Notes: generated by a model from the sequence alone, not told the origin. DNA of 64,000 nucleotides from Nyssa sinensis (GCA_008638375.1 CM018051.1:25993344-26057343), one strand, 5' to 3'; counted from the stretch's first letter, positions 22,781 to 35,177 are shown. Program-made: numbers and translations.

Positions 22781-24212
22781 CCCACCATGGCTTCTCGAGC
22801 TTGATTCGAGGTTTAAAATGAATGCCAAAATGTTTCTTAAACATTCAGTAGCCCATACCACCTGAAAACAGAAATCAAATCAAACTCGAAATGCACGAAA
22901 TTGGGGGAGTTTGAAAACGAAAATTAAGGCAACAGTAACCCTGCATAATGGAGAAGACAACGAGTCGTTGAGTCGACTCGTCCAACTTGGCCAGACCCAC
23001 CGTGTTAACTCAGACACGTGTTGAACCGTGGGCAAGCCACCGCATTAATGAAACGGCGTCGTTGGGTTTAAATTAAAAACTGAAGTTGGCCCGTTTGGTT
23101 ACAGCTATATGAAACTGGAATTAGGAATGGGGATAACCCAGACGGTGAATAAGGTGAATAACTAGGATATGCTGTACTGGTTCTCTGAATTGACCTGAAC
23201 TAGCTGGTTTAGGGGTCGTTGGGTTCGGTTTAGTGTTTACTAAGGTAAACCCAGTGGTTTAATGAGTTTATTAAAATGAATAAAACCAGAAGTTTAGTAA
23301 ATTATACTTTGACCCCAACTGTTCTGCAAAATTATATTCTGGCCCAGCTTCTGAAAAATTAATGCATATGGATCCCTGAAAAATAAATAAATAATAAAAT
23401 AATTATTTTATTAATTAGGTAAAATTACTATTTTACCCTTGGATACTAAGTGACTCAAAAGAAGCCCAAATTAAATAAGTAAATTAATTCGGGCATTTCT
23501 ACTGATTCGGGCATTCCGGACTCAATGGGTCCAATTCGAAAAATTAAGTCCCAAAAAATATAGACACGCAAATGATAAATGACTGTACTGCCCCTGATGA
23601 TACACAGGGTTAATTAAAAATAAAAGATGGTCCAATTTTGATTATGTTGGGCACTCTTGACTCAACGATGGAGTTCGATTTGTGAAACCAAGTCCCGAAA
23701 AATATAGAGATGTAAATGGTAAATGATTGTATTGCCCCTAATGATACCTAGGGCAGATTAAACATAAAAGATAGTCCAATCTAACTATGTCAGACACTCT
23801 GGACCCAATGGTGGGGTCCGTTTAATGAACCAAAGTCCTAAAAAATAAAAACATATAAATTATAAATGATTGTATTGTCCTTGATGATACCTAGGGCCAA
23901 ATAAAAATAAAAGATAGTCTATTTTTTATTATGTTGGGCACTCTGGACTCAACGGTCGAGTTTGTACTAACAAACGAAGTGCCGAAAAACATGACACGTG
24001 AAAGTGTGAAATTACCAAAATGCCCTTAATGCTATACAAAATTCAAATGAAGTCTTTTTGGGATGAAATGGATACCGATAGAAGCCCAAATACTCGTGAA
24101 ATTGTATACATGATTAAATGACGAATCAGGGTCAGAATTTCACAAAACGTAAAATGACCAAAATGCCCTTGAGTATGGTAAGTGCAAAGTAGAGGCCAAA
24201 TAAAGGCCGATC
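22781..24212 (+). mobile_element. B-family LTR fragment, plus orientation (continues at 27891-28904)
   Basis: This is the inverse of 9300-10940: the segment with CTTCTCGAGCTTG, the GAGTCGACTCG zone, then palindrome modules at 23658, 23801 and 23945 (periods 143 and 144 bp). It ends at CGATC, the target duplication of the C solo LTR, and resumes at 27891. Confidence 0.75.
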
Positions 24213-24538
24213 TGTAACACCCCAATTGCTTGATTGGCATGTTTTGTGTATTGAAAACTGTTTTGGAAATGAAATGTCGAGTTTAGCTAATTTAATGTCT
24301 ATTTTTAATAGTGATAAAACTCGAATTAGTTAATTATGGGAAACTCAAAAAAATAAAAACTGACATTGGACCTTGGTTAATGAAAGATATTCTGAGTAGG
24401 AAGTGACAGAAAGAAACCGCACTGAAAAAGGAGTTACGGATTGGGAGTTAAGGCCAAAACAGTGAAACTGGAATTCTGCGACAACCAAACAGGGCCTTAA
24501 CCAGAAAAATAGGAGAAAATGGTCACTTGAGAGGCCAA

Positions 24539-24605
24539 GGGGAATTGAACCCTTGACCTACCAAGGTAGGTAAAATCTGTCCCAAAAAGTTACCAACTAG
24601 GCTGT
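24539..24605 (-). other. antisense tRNA-like segment 1 of C copy 2
   Basis: The minus strand has AGCCTAGTTGGTAA (A box), GGTCAAGGGTTCAATTCCCC (B box) and then T-runs, as in 12403-12468. Confidence 0.6.
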
Positions 24606-25919
24606 TGGTTACTTTGTGCATTTATACAGCAATATATGTATATAACCTATAATCTTGCCCAAGCCACCACCCAAATTGGCCAATGGCCTTGCATGCATTC
24701 CCTTCATCATGACCCTCCATCACCTCCATCAGGTCAACAACCACTAACCCCACTAAGGGCAGAGATACACTCACATATGTGTATATGTATAACCATATAT
24801 GTGCACAAGTCTTGAGATATATATATATATATATATACATATATTTAATCTCACATGAAAATAGGCCCTTTTAGAAATCTGATACAACTAGTTGGTGGGT
24901 GTGTGCAAACGTGATAGAGAGAGAGTGAAGGTAAGGTGTGGAAAGGGAGAGAGAGAAGGGAGATTGTACATGCAAGTGAGAGAGGGAATTGGCAATTGAA
25001 GTAAAGGCTTGAGGTTGCATGCATGACCTGAGGAACTTGAGGACACTGTGAGAGGTCTGGGTCGAGCCACAACCGAGAGGGACAGCACTGTGAAGGTAAA
25101 AATTCTAAATTATCTTCAATTCTTGTTTTGTAGATTTTGGAACTGTTTGATAGAAATGGGCTGCATGCATGGTTATTTTTGACCCTAAGAACTAGTTTGG
25201 AGCATACTGTGTGTGTTGGAGGTCTCGGATAGGTCAAGAACCATGAAACCCGAGACTAACCTCCATTGATGAAGCTTGGAAACACCAAGTCTGATTCGAC
25301 CATAACCATTTGAGATTTTGCATGTCGAGACCTGAAATAGACCCTAATAGTATCTCATATATATACCTACGCGACTCCAGAACTCACTGTAGCCCCACGA
25401 ATTTGAAAATGAAGCTACGGGTTTGAAACCCAAATCTTCTAAAACCGAGACCAAACTGAAAAATAAAAATAAGGTCTTTATCCTTATGATTTTTAGATCA
25501 CATAGCTTCAAAAATCACATGAAATGGTGAAGAATCGAGGGAGTAGTATCGAGTTGCAGGTCATGGCTATCCTTTTGAAAACAGAACCTGTTAGGTTAAT
25601 TCGAAGCTCAAAATCGATGCCAAAGTATTGGTGTGACCCTCAGGAGTCGATACCACCCAGAAACAGAGACCAAAACAGCCTAAAAACTCACGAAATAGAA
25701 AGAGAAAATCTACAGATTTTAGGGCAACACTGTGTAGGGTTTTGATGAAGGAGACGACGCTGAGTCGACTCCGTGTCTTTTAAAACCGAGTTGGCGGGTT
25801 GACTCGGACATGTGTCAAACAATGGGACTGCCACCGAATAAATAGAACGGTGTCGTTTTGGCCGTTTATATGTTAAACTGATATGTTTAAAAAAGAAAAG
25901 AAAGGGAAGGAAGAAACAG

Positions 25920-25985
25920 GGGCTACGGGGTTTCGAACCCCTGACCGCACGCGCCCAACACCACGCCCTTACCACTCGGCCACGC
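25920..25985 (-). other. antisense tRNA-like segment 2 of C copy 2 (Ser/Leu-like boxes)
   Basis: The minus strand shows TGGCCGAGTGG (A box, 25972-25982), GGTAAGGGCG, and a perfect TpsiC-like hairpin GGGGTTCGAAACCCC (25927-25941). Box spacing is about 33 bases. The acceptor arm does not pair, so it is tRNA-derived and not a working tRNA. A (TA)n tract (26013-26036) lies upstream on this strand. Confidence 0.65.
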
Positions 25986-26012
25986 GCTTGCGTGTGTCAC
26001 CTATGGGGCATA

Positions 26013-26043
<31 letters not shown>

Positions 26044-26073
26044 TTAATTATATCAGAAAAATAAAAGACGCAT

Positions 26074-26145
26074 TTTGCGCCTTATGGGACTCGAACGTGG
26101 TGTCTATTGGAGAGGGAGGTGGCACGTGTCCGCTGTGCCACCCTA
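26074..26145 (-). other. antisense tRNA-like segment 3 of C copy 2
   Basis: The minus strand shows TGGCACAGCGG (A box, 26130-26140) and ACGTTCGAGTCCC (B box, 26086-26098). A TTTT run follows within the next 30 bases on the minus strand. Confidence 0.6.
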
Positions 26146-26693
26146 TTCGACCGTTCATTTTTCTGCCAAAAATAATATATATATTATATATATTCCGAAA
26201 TTAATTTAATTAAAATCATTTAATTAAATTAAATACTCCAAATTAGTCCGTTGTCCAAAAATCATAAGTTATATATGTATTCCTACTGTCTTGGACCTCC
26301 TGAGTCCAATGGTGAGGTCCGTGACTGCAAATGAGGTACCGAAAAAAATATGATGTATGAAATTACCATAATACCCCTGACCCTGTACAAGGCCCAAATG
26401 AAATCCGATTTCAACGGAACTAATACCAGTAGTAGACCTGACACTTGTAAGACTGTATACATGATTAGATGACGAACCCGAGACAGAAATTATGTGACGG
26501 CAAAAATGACCAAAATACCCCTGACATACTCGAACCCAGAATTAAAAGTTGAGAGAGTCTAAATTGACTTTCTTCGACCTTCCGAACTCAATGGTTAGGT
26601 CCATAATATGAAAATCAGAACCGATAAATGTGTGAAGGCATCTGTTCTAACATGTTAAGCTGTGATCTAGGTAAAAATATCACTTAAACTACC

Positions 26694-27480
26694 ATGGACA
26701 AACAGGGCAAGAAATTCACCATCATGACTAAGGCCCAGAGGTTAGCCGATAAGAAACAGCAAGAGTTTATGCAAGAATTACTGAGGCAGCAAAGAGTCAT
26801 TGAGCGCCATATTAGAATAGCTAAGTCCACTGAAATCGTTTCCGTCCAGCCCTTCATATATAAGGCACGTACTAAAGAAATGATTGCCGAGGCCAAGATG
26901 AAAAAACAGGAAGATACTGAAACCCTAAGTCAAATGCTTAAGAGGTAAGACCTAAGAACTAGCCACTATAAGTTAGTTCCATGAAACCCATCATAGGGTA
27001 GACTTACTCAGTCTAAGGTCATGAGTTGATAAATCTTTATAAATTGTTTTAGGCTTAAGGAGAAAAAGAGGAAGGCTCCGTTCATAGCTTCAAACTCAAA
27101 TATTGAAGGTGAGTAACTTCTGACACTGTTTAAGTTACTGCTCCTTGATCTGATGAATTGTTTCGAATACCATATGTTTTAAATGCAATTGTTTTAAATG
27201 CATGCTTTTATCACCGATGACATGGTTTTTAGTTTCTCAAATGATTAACTATACTTTTGATTGATATGCTAGCACTCTGAACCGTTTATCTGTTTTGATC
27301 TATTGAACTTGACTTGGATTTATTGAACTATTACTTCCAAACTGATTCAATTACCATGTGATTTAAGCAAAGATTGAATTCGAAACTCTTGCCTGGATAT
27401 CTGTGTTACTCACTGGGCTTTTTAAAGCTCATTCCATTATTTTAATAATTTTAGGGGAACTCTCAGATGGACAGGTTTAG
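26694..27480 (+). CDS. LTR-borne small basic protein, inferred three exons, 110 aa, function unknown
   Basis: I do not recognise this protein. Exon 1 (26694-26944) starts at a good plant context (ACCATGG) and encodes 83 residues plus two bases. It is charged and helix-prone, rich in K, Q and E, with KKFTIM near the start, RLADKKQQEFM, PFIYK and a QEDTETL end. Unspliced reading stops at TAA right after the AG/GTAAGA donor. Spliced to TTTTAG (exon 2, 27053-27108), it gains a lysine-rich, nuclear-signal-like tail (LKEKKRKAP). A second GTGAGT donor and TTTTAG acceptor lead to exon 3 (27455-27480), ending GELSDGQV and TAG. Phases and the 251- and 26-nt exon lengths are the same in the Tekay LTR copies, whose exon 1 product is about 71% identical with mainly silent codon changes. 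Splicing and expression are inferred; the reading frame and conservation are seen. The gene lies in a solo LTR. Confidence 0.7.
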
Positions 27481-27890
27481 CAGGTCCAGAACTTAGGGGG
27501 AAAATGTTGGAGACCCCCAGATAAAATGATAACCCATTTTTGTGAATCTATACCATTTTTGTACTTTTTGTGTAACTGAACAGATTATGACCTTTTGTGG
27601 TGAAACTGTTTTGTAATCTTGATTAAGATAGGACTGACTATGATGTATCCTGAATGCTCTGCCAAGTATATATGTATGCATTCTCTTGTGAAAATTCCGC
27701 TGCTTAAATTATATATGTTGAATGCATTATGCTTGGGATTTATATCGGAATGGCCTGTGGTTAGGATTACCGTCGGGGTTTTGCTTTCAAAAAAAAAAAA
27801 AAAAACTGATAAAACCCGATGGGTGCCTAACTGGCCTTTGTCACGTGCCCCAAATCCGCACAGGGTGGGTCTGGGGGATGTGACACGATC

Positions 27891-28904
27891 TGATCCAATA
27901 AATTTTCATAAGCATAATTATAAACATTGAAAGGCCAAATAAGACTCCAGAATAGTCAACGTATAAAATGAGAAATGACCGATGTGTCCCGATGACCAAA
28001 AGTAGATACCAAACGAAGTCTAAAAGACTTAAGAATTTATATATGAGATATATGAAACATTCTGAGGACCACGATAGGGTCCGGGACAAGAAAGGTAAAA
28101 TTACCATTTTGCCCCTAAGGTTAAATAAGTACTTAACTGATAACAATTGGAGTCCAAAGGACTTAGAACTTTATATTTAAGATATGTGGACTATTCTGAG
28201 GACCACGACAGGGTCCGGGACAAGAATGATAAAATTATCATTTTACCCCTAAGGTTAAAAAAAGTACTTAACTGATAACGGTTAGAGTCCAAATGACTTA
28301 GATCATAATCTTGATAACTACTAGGCCTAATTAAAGAATGTAATAGCCTCAGATAAAACCCAATGAAAGGGTAATAGGCTATTAGGATATCTTAGGTAAT
28401 CCAATAGACGCTTAAGATGATGGATAAGACATGAATGGATGAATTCTGATTTGTTTATGATTGATGATGATTATTCAGGACATACAAGGATGTGCCTAGG
28501 ACGATATCTGAAGGACATCTGTGAATGGAGATAAGCGAACAGTTTGTGAGTAACTTGGAACTTCTGACTTGGTGTATAAGTTACACTGTCTAGATATTGT
28601 ATCTTCATACATTGTACCATTTTATATGTTATACTGTTTAAATGCGTATGCTTAAATGCATACCTTTTTGTACTGCATTACACGTGGCATGATTTTGTTC
28701 TGTCCTGCCTAATTAGCGTCTTGTCCTATTTTGTTCTGTTCTATTCTGCTCAATACTGACTTGTTCTATTATTGTTTAGTTCTATTTTGTTTTGGGTTTA
28801 TAAAACTACTATTTCTAAAATGACTGAACTATCCATGTGTTTTGTAAGCAAGAATTAGTTTTTAAAACCCATGACAGGGAACCTGTGTTACTCACTAGGC
28901 TTAT
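27891..28904 (+). mobile_element. B-family LTR fragment, plus orientation (continuation of 22781-24212)
   Basis: It resumes after the C solo LTR with the 134-bp repeats (28020-28300) and reaches the conserved GTTACTCACTAGGCTTATT. There it is cut and joined to a minus-orientation LTR. No gene is present. Confidence 0.75.
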
Positions 28905-28912
28905 TACCACTC
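28905..28912 (-). other. primer-site stub, minus strand
   Basis: TACCACTC beside TGTCACGTCCC reads GAGTGGTA on the minus strand right after the LTR end. It equals the first bases after the A element LTR (GAGTGGTATCAGAGC) cut in mid-site. This marks the LTR at 28913 as a former 5' LTR. Confidence 0.6.
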
Positions 28913-30721
28913 TGTCACGTCCCGAACCCCACCCTACACAGATGTCGAGGATGTGATGCCAATTAGCCGCCTTGCCGATTTTTCGATTGACAATGCGACT
29001 AACCAAAGGCGAACTTCTGAACTTACCGATGAATTGCATCCCAAATGTAGGGTTAGAGCAGCGAAATTTAAAAATTTTCTCATCTCGGGAATGCAACTCA
29101 TTTATAAATACCATAGAGGTATGTACCACAGAGCAAGTCTAAAACCAGATAGCTAATAACTCTAACCACAGAGTACGCCTAAAATTAGACATATAACACA
29201 GAGCACATCTAATATCTCTAGAGTACCATTACCATGAACCATGTGCCAATACATATAATACATATCAATGAAATCAAATCGTATCATGTCACTCACCTGA
29301 ATAACCAGATTCAGTCCATAAGAGTCCAAGTTTCCATAAATTAGTGCCATCAGATCCTTTACTTGGAATGGCACTCGGCCTATTCATATCACATCATAGT
29401 GCCTTCTAATCCAATGGAGATAAATCCTAAAAAATGTTTGGATAATGGGGTGAGCTTAAATAAGCCCAGTGAGTAACACAGGTTCCTTGTCATCGGTTTT
29501 AAAATCAGTTTTTGCTTATAAAGCACATGGATAGTTTAATCACTTCAGAATAACAATTTTATAAATCTAGTTTAAATGCAGTTTAGTAGAATAAAATAGA
29601 ACCAAACTAAATGGAACAACATATTAGAACAAACGGAACAGTACAGGATTCCAGTATATCAATAAGGAGTATAGGCAAATAAATCAAAGAAGAAAAAAAT
29701 CATATCACGTGTAATGTAGTACGAAAGGGTATGCATTTAAGTATATTCATTTAAACAGTATAGCATATGAAACGGTAGAGTATACGAAGATACAATATCT
29801 AGACAGTGTAACTTATACACCAAGTCAGAAGTTCCAAGTTACTCACAAACTTTTATGCTTATCTCCTTGTACAGATAATCTGATAACCTCCAGATACGTT
29901 AGGCATCTCCATGCATATCTTGAATAATCATCATTAATCATAGACAAATCAGAATTCATCCATTCATGTCTTATTCATCATCTTAGGTGTCTATCAGATT
30001 ACCTAAGATAGCCTAATATCCTATTACCTTTTCATTTGGTTTCATCTAAGGCTATTACATTCTTTAATTAGGCTTAGTAGTTATCAGGATTGTAATCTAA
30101 GTCATTTGGACTCTAATCGTTATCAGTTAAGTACTTATTTAACGTTAGGGGCAAAATGGTAATTTTACCATTCTTGTCCCGGACCCTGTCATAGTCCTCA
30201 GAATAGTCCACATATCTTAAATATAAAGTTCTAAGTCTTTTGGACTCAAATCGTTATCAGTTAAGTACTTATTTAACCTTAGTGGCAAAAATGAAAATTT
30301 TATCATTCTTGTCCCGGATCCTGTCGTGGTCCTCAGAATAGTCTACATATCTTAAATATAAAGTTCTAAGTCTTTTGGACTTCATTTGGTATCTGCTTTT
30401 GGTCATGGAACATATCGGTCATTTCTCATTTTATACGTTGACTGTTTCGGAGTCTTATTTGGCCCTTCAATTTTCATAATTATGCTTATGATAATTTATT
30501 AGATCAAATTGCCCTTTATTCGGCCTCTACTTTGCACTTACCATGCTTAGGGGTATTTTGGTCATTTCACATGTTGTGAAATTCTGACCCCGATTCGACA
30601 TTTAATCATATATATAGTTTCATGAGTATCTGGGCTTCTATCGGTATCAACTTCGTCCCATTTGGACTTTATTTGGATTTCGTATAGCATCAAGGGCATT
30701 TTGGTAATTTCATATGTCGTA
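28913..30721 (-). mobile_element. B-family LTR, minus orientation, cut by the D element
   Basis: It starts TGTCACGTCCCGAACC and follows the B LTR (end region, 134-bp repeats at 30100-30375, beginning of the module region) until TTCATATGTCGTA at 30721. There a different LTR (D) is inserted; the continuation is outside the window. With 27891-28904 it forms a second head-to-head B pair. Confidence 0.75.
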
Positions 30722-33025
30722 TGTATAACGCCCTGACCCGAATATAGGTTCATCAAGTCATGGGTTATGAATTGGCAATCGAGACCTGAAGTAACGGGGT
30801 CAGTTTCGATCCCGACACGTGGACTTTTAGTAGAAGTCCTAAAAACTCAAGACGACTGTACATCACTTTCGTTGTAATCACCAACCTGTTGGTACCGTAG
30901 CGATTATACGTTTTCACGTCGACCGTCGAACCTAAGACACGTATTACGAGGTTATAAAAAATTAGTGTAAAGATATCTACACTTAAGAAAATAATTAATT
31001 AATTTAAAATAATTAATTAATTAAATATAAGAAATAAATTATTAGTTAAAAATTAAATATTAAGACACACACACATACACACATTAAAAGTGTGTTGTGT
31101 GTATGTGCATGTGACCAAGTGTGTATGCATACCGTAAGCATACATGTGTGCATACAAGAAAAATTAAATATATATATATATATGTAAATATCTAAATGCA
31201 TGTGCAGAATAGTGAGAGTGTGTGTGTGGGTGTCAGTTGTGAGAGGTGTGTGAGTGTACCTTAGTGTATTAGTGTGTGAGTGTAAATGTAAATAGATATA
31301 TATATATATATATATATACATACATACAATACAAACACAAAAACAATGATGGCCTGCCTCAAACAGTAACATGAAAAGCACTCATTTGAGTTGCTGCAAC
31401 AAGCAATGGGAGAGCTAGTGGTTGGGGCAACCGGGAGAGGTAACGATCATGTGTATAGTTTTATATACACATATATACATATAGTGTATACACACCACAC
31501 AGCCATACAAAATTCAGTCACACGGAAAGAGAGAGAGAATTTTTCTGAGAAGAAGAAGGGAGGAATAGAGTGAGAGAAGAGGAGAACTAGAGTAGCAGGG
31601 AGGAACTGAAGAAGGAGGGTTTTGGAAACTCACTGAACAGGTATCGTTTAAGCTCATTTTTGTTTCAATATATCATTCTTTGAAAGCATGCGAATGTAGG
31701 ATCTTAACCTACATAGTATAAGCTTCACATTGCAAGAAAAATGGTTGAAAATCATGAAGGGTAGACCGAGAAAAGTAGAGTTACAGGTGAATAGAAAAAA
31801 TTTGGAACTCTTGAAACAAGTCTGAACTGACCTTTGCTAATTCAATTTCGGTCTATAGGGACCTAAACTAGACCATTACAGTGTCTTAAAATTACTAGAC
31901 CGCGACCCTAAAACCCAAGGATGAACCCTAAAAACTGAGTTACAGGTTTCGGCCATAAACCCAGTTCTTGGTTTTAGACTCCTAAACTCGATTTTGACAA
32001 TAGGGGTTGAATCCCCATGCCATGAGGATCACACAGGACCAAACACCATTAAAAATGGTGATGAAACGAGGACTTACCAAGGAGTTGCAGGTTCAGGTAT
32101 TTTGTGTGAGACCAAACGTTTAGTTTAGTTTTAATGTGTAAAATGGATGCCAAAAGGTTGGCCAACCCTCTAGGATCATGGAACACCCAAAAACAGAGAG
32201 AAACACCTCTCCAAAACTCATGAAAATGAAAGAAAAGAACCCAGAAAATTGGGGCAACAGTGAAGAAAACAATGGAGAAGACGATGAGTCGACTCACTGT
32301 TTGAATCGAGTCACCCGAGTTGACTCGGATATGTGTCAGGACGACAGTAGGCCCACCGCATTATTGGAACGATGACGTTTCATTTAAGTTTTAAATTAAA
32401 AACATGAGGGCTGACGTCAGCATTACGCATTGAACCGTGTAGACCAGTTGGTTTAATGAAAACCGGACTGGTCCACTTAAATTTGAACTGAACCAACTGG
32501 TCTAGACCAAAAGTTAAGGAAATTAGATTTTGACCCCCAGAACTTCTGGAAAATTCTACTGTGGCCCAACCGAAATAAATTAAATATTAAATAAACGAAA
32601 AACCTTTCAAAAATGCCCCTACGTCATAAACAAGGGAAACGAAGTCCAAATAAAATAAAAAAAATAGTGTATTCTAACTATTTTGGGCATTCCGGATCCA
32701 ATGGTGGGGTCTGCTTCAAAAGATGGGACTCCAAAAAATAAGAACACGCTAAAAATGCTAAAATGACCAAAATGCCCCTACTGCTACCAAACCCAAACAG
32801 AGTTCTGCGAAAACCTAAATTTACTTTCTTCGACGTTCTGGATTCAATGGTAGAGTTTATTCAACCAAAAGAGATGTCTAAAATAAAAAGGTATAAAATT
32901 TGATGAATACCATTAGTCAGGTGACTACGAACTAGAATATTGTCGAAGTAATAAACTAAGGCTCGTACGAGAAAATAAAATACGAAAAGACATGACATGT
33001 AAACACGTGAAAAATTGATCTGTCG
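30722..33025 (+). mobile_element. D-family LTR, 5' part (plus orientation)
   Basis: It starts TGTATAACGCCCTGACCCG, a TG-start LTR of the same broad group. It holds CA/TG-rich and (TA)n tracts (31064-31330), a GA-rich leader (31505-31640) ending at a possible donor (GAACAG then GTATCG, about 31642), the GAGTCGACTCAC zone (32286-32320) and two palindrome modules (about 32690 and 32833). It is interrupted at 33026 by the Athila-like element and resumes at 62214. The LTR end is not in the window. No gene is seen. Confidence 0.6.
32960..32995. repeat. 36-bp duplication flanking the Athila-like element, left copy
   Basis: GGCTCGTACGAG...AAAAGACATGA here recurs at 62214-62249, directly after the right LTR, with one A/G difference. 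On the left it ends 30 bp before the LTR, so it is not the usual 5-bp target duplication. Confidence 0.85.
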
Positions 33026-34036
33026 TGGAAATCAATCAAATTACCAAACTAAACTACTAGTATAGTAGAGAAGCAAGGGTCGAACCCATAGAGACTGTTA
33101 ATTGTTTAAAAACCAAAGTTGAAATTAATTTTTATTCAAATTAACAAAGATTGATTGTTTTTTATTTTCTTTCTAAAATTAAATGAGAATTATAATTAAA
33201 GCAAATATTGAACTAAATTAACAATGAATCAAATTAAAAGAGGATTCCTAAGGTGTTGAATCCACCACTAATCTTGTAACTAGCTTCAATTGTATTAATT
33301 CTTGGGCCATTAAATTTGGATGTAAAATATGTATTTTGGCTACAAGCATCAATACCATCGTCAAGAAAACCACGCACCAAAACCCTAAGCACGAATCATC
33401 TTTGGTCAACATAAATTGTCTACGTTAATTCTAAGGTCATAGTCACAATTTGTTTTCCCTGAGTTATGACTCGTCCTAGGGTTTTGATGTATGTACACAT
33501 ATTACTATTATATAACCACATAAACAAAATCACAAAAATTGATTATGTGAAACTGAATAATACGATCATTGCCTTAATAAAATTTTAAAGTTATACAATC
33601 ATCATCCAAACCTAATTAACCCAAAAATAAAATACAAAGAAGCACCATTACTTGACTAGGGTTTCATCTAAACCCTAGGAATGAGAGAACTTAGCCCATG
33701 GTGGTGGAAGAGGTGAACACCATAGCCATGGAGTTTTTCATCTTCTTCTTTAGAGTCGTCTCCTTCTTTCTTCTCCTCATCCAGATACCCAAAAATGGCC
33801 TCCTTCTTTTCCAAAACCCTAGCTCACAATATTATCCCCTCTTTTCCAAAATTACCCCTACAAAATAAGAAAATCAAGAAAATAAAGTAAAATCCCGTCA
33901 TTAGACATTAAGGGCCCAAAAAGGGAGTCTAAAGTGTTCCAAAATAGAGCCTATAATGCTAAAATAGGCCCTGTTCCACCTACATATGGACCAAGCCTCT
34001 CTTCTAACCCCAAATCACTTGTTTTCCACTTTTTTT
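33026..34036 (-). repeat. 3' LTR of the Athila-like element, first part
   Basis: It matches 61009 onward almost base for base, from TGGAAATCAATC to the T-run at 34030-34036 where the Tekay-like element is inserted. The LTR continues at 49566-49764, whose first five bases are the repeat copy. Confidence 0.95.
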
Positions 34037-34355
34037 TGTAACACCCCAGACTTAATTATTAAATTATGTAATGAAAAACTCTTTTTGAAATCTGATCTGG
34101 CATTTAACTGTTTAAATTCAACTGTTTAACACTGATCAAACCCATGTTAGCAAATGTTAAAAATTCTGAGAAATGATTACTGTCACTGAACCCTCAGACA
34201 CTGAAGCTAACCTAACTAGGAGTTGACTGAAAGAAACCGCGTCGAAAAATAAGCTACAGAATGAAAGTTAGGAAGAAAATAGTGAAACTGCATTAATGCG
34301 CAGCCAAAGAGGGCCTAAGCCCGAAATATGGGAAAAAGACCAAAAATGTGGCCAA

Positions 34356-34423
34356 GAGGATTTGATCCCTTGACCAACCTAGGCAAAATTTGGGTTACCA
34401 AAAATTTACCAACTAAGCTAAGA
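34356..34423 (-). other. antisense tRNA-like segment, Tekay 5' LTR
   Basis: The minus strand has TCTTAGCTTAGTTGGTAAA (A-box-like, 34405-34423), GGTCAAGGGATCAAATCCTC (B-box-like, 34356-34375), then CCACATTTTTGGTCTTTTT with T5 runs. The TATA-rich zone starts 13 bp beyond its A-box side. Confidence 0.6.
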
Positions 34424-35177
34424 GCACCTTTGTGCATATATATGCAAAGATATATATTTAATTAGTAATCAGATTTGGCCTCTCCCCAAAGTGACCAATA
34501 GCCATGCATGCAACACATCAGCATGCATCACCCTATGCTATAGCCATCATGCCTATCCCACCATGATTACACCTCCTCCCAACCAAAATGCATGCAAATC
34601 CATCATGCACTTAGGGAGATGAAACATCAAGTAAAAATCTGATTTACATGATCTCCATATATGCAATGGAGGGAAAAACAGATCTGCAAAAATGACCCTG
34701 TAAACTGATAGTGAGAGATATCCTGTATACTGATTTTTAGAGAGAGAATCCTAGAGAGAGAGAGATAGCTTGAATGTGGGGTTTGACCATTGAAGGAGCA
34801 ATAGAAGGGAGCTAAGGACTGGGAGTGCACGGAGGGATCAAAGCCAACTTGTTGCAGTTTCTGTTTGAGCACAGCCAGTGAGGGAGACCACTGTACGAAG
34901 GTCAATTGTCCAAAATTTTCTGAAATTTTTCCTCTTTAATTTGGCTACTGTTTTATAGCTTTTTAGGATTGTTAATGCATGTATCATGTTTAGACCATAA
35001 AATTTGGATCGATTGTGAACATTTGGACCATCAGAACTACCCCAAACCACGAAAACAGTGAAATCCGCCATTAGAGGACCTTGACTGAATGGGTCTAGCT
35101 CAACCTGCTCCAAACTTGTTTTAGTTGCTTTGGACTTGAAATAGACCCTCCTAGGATCACAAAAACCCTAGACCGCG

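Larger units (their letters stand above)
24213..27885 (+). mobile_element. C-family solo LTR, copy 2, carrying an open spliced gene
   Basis: A 3673-bp segment TGTAACACCCC...GGGGATGTGACA with a perfect duplication CGATC (24208-24212 and 27886-27890) and no internal domain. It contains three antisense tRNA-like segments, a putative promoter (TATA-rich 24815-24845) with a leader ending at CACTGTGAAG (about 25096), palindrome-type modules at about 26300-26600, the three-exon gene (26694-27480), and an A-run at 27789 before the conserved GGGTGGG..GTGACA end. Copy 1 (12078-15462) differs mainly by the exon 1 deletion. Confidence 0.92.

Noticed and set aside
25920..25985. Functional Ser or Leu tRNA gene
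   Set aside because: A and B boxes and the TpsiC hairpin are good, but the acceptor arm does not pair, so only a tRNA-like label is justified.
32004..32018. GGGGTTGAATCCCC in the D LTR as a Pol III B box
   Set aside because: It has no matching A-box-like word at tRNA spacing.
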